In this document: piece by piece, positions 5,358 through 5,872 of the stretch
How the letters are laid out: each line of letters begins with the position of its first letter
Position numbering within the stretch: the stretch's first letter is position 1
Origin: Rhizobium leguminosarum
GTDB taxonomy: Bacteria; Pseudomonadota; Alphaproteobacteria; Rhizobiales; Rhizobiaceae
Assembly: GCF_001652265.1 (NCBI RefSeq)
Contig: NZ_LWBS01000037.1
Coordinates: 1 to 5,872 of the forward strand
Reading direction: 5' to 3'
Length of the DNA stretch: 5,872 bases
Notes under the pieces: generated by a model
Database searches by the model: none
What the model was told of the DNA's origin: nothing
What the model saw: the letters and a program-made list of their open reading frames with translations, nothing else
Made by a program: the position numbers and the translations under genes

Positions 5358-5678
5358 TCAGGCAGCGTTCGAAATCCAGTTCGAAAGAACCGTCTTCGGC
5401 TTTGCGCCGAAGGAGATATCGGCGACTTCGCCGCCCTTGAAGATCGCAAGCGTCGGAATGGAGAGCACACCGAACTGTGCGGCGAGTTCCGGATTCTCAT
5501 CGATATTCAGCTTGGCGACCTTGACCTTGCCTTCCATCTCGACGGCGATTTCTTCGAGGCTCGGCGCAATCATCTTGCACGGGCCGCACCATTCAGCCCA
5601 GAAATCGACGACGACGGGTTGTGCGGATTCCAGAACTTCCGACTGGAAATTATTAATATCGACTTTCACGGTAGCCAT
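5358..5678 (-). CDS. trxA: Thioredoxin
   Basis: This 106-residue protein is a complete classical thioredoxin, a small cytoplasmic disulfide reductase recharged by thioredoxin reductase and NADPH. The redox site is [16 protein letters not shown] (about residues 24-39, with the WCGPC pair). [20 protein letters not shown] carries the cis-proline (Ile-Pro-Thr). [14 protein letters not shown] is the usual C-terminal helix lead-in. The start at the ATG ending at 5678 gives the typical [11 protein letters not shown] opening and has AAGGAG six bases upstream; an in-frame ATG 12 codons earlier is not needed. It looks like rhizobial TrxA but sits among mobile DNA, so it may be an extra copy beside a chromosomal one; that is inference. 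It points towards the IS5 remnant, which begins at or just after its stop codon. Confidence 0.95.
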   Translation of the reverse strand: MATVKVDINNFQSEVLESAQPVVVDFWAEWCGPCKMIAPSLEEIAVEMEGKVKVAKLNIDENPELAAQFGVLSIPTLAIFKGGEVADISFGAKPKTVLSNWISNAA

Positions 5679-5820
5679 GGGCTGCTCCTTTAACGGAATT
5701 GGGTGTTGAACCACATGTGATGGTGCGGTGCGGGATTTTCAGTTGCCGACCCGACGCTATTTTGGACATAGGGGGCGTTGCCCCTGTGATGCCGGAGTTT
5801 GCCGAGACAAGGCGGTCGGA
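5679..5820 (-). promoter_or_regulatory. trxA leader region
   Basis: About 140 bases separate trxA from the repeated element at the right edge. The AAGGAG site lies just before the ATG. A small GC hairpin (AGGGG...CCCCT, 5770-5785) is visible on the minus strand, without a following T run, so it is not a typical terminator. I see no convincing sigma-70 promoter. A frame of 67 codons (5653-5856, minus) crosses this leader and the trxA start but has no family resemblance. Confidence 0.4.
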
Positions 5821-5872
5821 CCCCTTGACCATGCGCGGATTCTCAAAATGTGCCATAATTGCCGCCTGACGG
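5821..5872 (-). repeat. 51-bp upstream element, copy 2 (matches 283-333)
   Basis: On the plus strand it reads CCCCTTGACCATGCGCGGAT, then TCTCAAAATGTGCCATAATT, then GCCGCCTGACGG at the window's edge. It matches the left copy through its whole length with short indels and may continue beyond the window. It lies upstream of trxA in the same orientation as the left copy lies upstream of the gene at 1-247. Confidence 0.6.

Noticed and set aside
5821..5872. Sigma-54 (-24/-12) promoter in the repeated element (TGGCAC on the minus strand)
   Set aside because: The required GC of the -12 box is missing (TTTGAGA follows) and the other copy has TAGCAC, so the pattern is not kept.

Overview
The window looks like an accessory, probably plasmid-borne, segment from a Rhizobiaceae-type alphaproteobacterium (Agrobacterium/Rhizobium). 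The main reason is a traB-traH pair of the kind that ends the conjugation operon of Ti-like and other rhizobial plasmids. A rhizobial-style thioredoxin and several kinds of insertion-sequence debris fit the same picture. The assignment rests on recognising protein families by eye; no database search was run.

Layout from left to right. Positions 1-247 hold the start of an unrecognised minus-strand gene that runs off the left edge. A 51-bp element upstream of it (283-333) recurs at the right edge (5821-5872), upstream of trxA and in the same orientation relative to the gene. Positions 334-570 hold nothing I can assign. Positions 571-1986 are a mobile-DNA mosaic: the 3' half of one IS6-family transposase (minus strand), a 47-codon piece of a tyrosine recombinase (minus strand), and then a complete IS6-family element of about 833 bp (1154-1986). 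The complete element has inverted ends, a full DDE transposase and its own hairpin terminator, but no matching 8-bp target duplication.

The centre (1998-3563, minus) is an intact 521-residue Fic protein. It has a complete HPFPDGNGRTAR motif, a candidate N-terminal inhibitory motif (SLSIEG) and an N-terminal winged-helix-like region. Its upstream region carries seven exact-period 24-bp direct repeats (3637-3804), each with an invariant TAGTG core. This Fic gene plus repeat array is the most interesting unit in the window. A plausible but untested reading is that the array is an operator for the Fic protein's own N-terminal domain; the alternative is a plasmid iteron or partition array.

The right part (3864-5678) is a decayed conjugation operon end. 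traH is intact. traB has lost its 5' part where it meets an IS5-family transposase fragment that is itself internally deleted. The fragment stops close to the end of an intact trxA thioredoxin gene. All non-IS genes lie on the minus strand. The window reads as genes and gene fragments joined through successive IS-mediated rearrangements, with fic, traH, trxA and one IS6 transposase still intact.
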